Source: Symsagittifera roscoffensis (lineage: Eukaryota; Xenacoelomorpha; Acoela; Convolutidae). Taken from it: a stretch of 64,000 nucleotides of DNA. The translations under genes were made by a program, and so were the position numbers. Numbering within the stretch: position 1 is the stretch's first letter; each line of letters opens with the position of its first letter. Of the stretch, positions 63,235 through 64,000 are shown one piece after another. The notes under the pieces were generated by a model. That model saw nothing but the letters and a program-made list of their open reading frames with translations, was not told the origin of the DNA and made no database searches. Location: contig NC_087062.1 in assembly GCF_963678635.1 (NCBI RefSeq), positions 39,913,676 to 39,977,675 of the forward strand, read 5' to 3'.

Positions 63235-64000
63235 ATTCGGTTCGTTTGTGACATGAGACTACGACTCGTTACAGCTTAAAGGCTACTACTAAAATATCCC
63301 CCCCACTCTAGAATTAGGAACGTCCCCATACTTAGGTCTCTAGATACCCAAAATACATGAACGCCGTTAAAAACCGGGTTGGAACAATCCGTTAAGTTAC
63401 TTTTTATTAGACAGTGGAACTTTGATCCATTTCAGATGGATCAACCTAAAACTCGCCTTACCTCAACATAACAATTATAAAACACACTCTAGAAATTTAA
63501 ATTAGTACTCACATTGTAGCACGCTCCAGAATCAGGAAGTAAATAAGTCGGTGTGCAACTCAAGAATCAATAAAGTAACTAAAATGAGTTTAATGTTTGT
63601 CAGTTTTAATAACAAGAACAAGTTTGTACTCTAGAAGGTCAGTTCTCGTGAACCATTGGGACACTCTAGCTGTCCACCTTTCCACCGAAGGTTCACTCTA
63701 GTCCAGTTTAGAATAATACTCCAATCACAACAATCCAGTTCGTGGGAATACTCTTGTCTCTGTTTCGAATGGGACAGCTCTACTCTAGGTTATTGCTGTG
63801 ACGGAAATTGCGAATAGCAATTTCCTACCGATTTTTCTTGCAACTTTCCCGCGATTGTCACTCGATTGTTCTGACTTCTCCTTTTTGACTTTCAGTTATC
63901 GCGAGAAAATCGTGCATGACATGCTCCATTCGAAATTTTGAAAAACTTAATTTCACCCCAAAATCAAGTGCTCTTGCTTTTCTCAAGGTCAAACTTCCAA
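63235..64000 (-). mobile_element. 5' LTR of younger element (cut by window end)
   Basis: Matches 41106-41874; the outer 18 bp should follow after 64000. Carries the same TATA and AATAAA candidates. The low divergence from the 3' LTR dates the insertion as recent. Confidence 0.9.

Larger units (their letters stand above)
41106..64000 (-). mobile_element. Younger Ty3/gypsy-like element, about 22.9 kb, looks whole; right end just outside window
   Basis: Two matching LTRs (41106-41892; 63235 to the window end) enclose, on the minus strand, PBS, leader, Gag-Pol, ORF B and a polypurine tract. Both long frames are fully open, and the LTRs differ by about six substitutions in 766 bp, so the insertion is young. 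Only about 18 bp of the 5' LTR should be missing. It lies head-on inside the second gene of the older element. The left flank is GAGAG; a target duplication cannot be checked because the right flank is outside. Unusual for the family are the length, the macro domain and the size of ORF B. Confidence 0.92.

Overview
The window is repeat-dense invertebrate DNA with no recognisable host gene, tRNA, rRNA or CRISPR. Everything I can support is transposable-element sequence. The host is a metazoan; a nematode is my best guess, from the general look of the Ty3/gypsy element and a TTTTCAG-type splice acceptor at about 51384, but nothing here proves it.

Region 1 (1 to about 24830) is a patchwork array. 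Five broken copies (L0 to L4) of one CR1/L2-like LINE alternate with a spacer of up to 2.3 kb (S0 to S3). The LINE has a 5' ORF, an ORF1 with a PHD finger and an RRM-like domain, and an ORF2 with endonuclease and reverse transcriptase. L1 and L2 are almost identical over 4 kb, and S1 is a mosaic of S0-like and S3-like sequence. The spacers hold reverse-oriented LTR pieces and two 433-bp monomers that lead into the LINE. L1, L2 and L4 are all cut at the same point of reverse transcriptase by the 5' end of an LTR element.

Region 2 (24831 to 41105, + strand) is a broken large Ty3/gypsy element: 5' LTR, a 3.3-kb leader with a 25-bp minisatellite, a Gag-Pol fossil ending in a macro-like domain, and the first third of a second long gene. 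It was cut when a second element landed in it.

Region 3 (41106 to the window end, - strand) is that second element, a related, apparently whole and young element of about 22.9 kb. Its parts in transcription order are: 5' LTR (63235 to about 64018, last ~18 bases outside the window), PBS, 2.75-kb leader with a 14-bp minisatellite and three 70-bp repeats, one open Gag-Pol frame of 2934 codons, a 508-bp gap, a second open frame of 2887 codons (ORF B), polypurine tract, and 3' LTR. By eye the LTRs differ at about six sites in 766 bp plus a C-run length change.

The most notable biology is the gene set of this retroelement lineage. Pol carries a C-terminal macro domain resembling the TARG1/Poa1 ADP-ribose group. 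ORF B is as long as Gag-Pol and carries a full set of SGNH-hydrolase motifs, plus a second conserved GMND block and a large C-terminal region of unknown function. Both features are visible in the diverged copy as well, so they belong to the lineage and are not an accident of one insertion.

Order of events: LINE spread; insertion of the older LTR element into a LINE; duplication and exchange that copied this junction; insertion of the younger LTR element head-on into the second gene of the older one.
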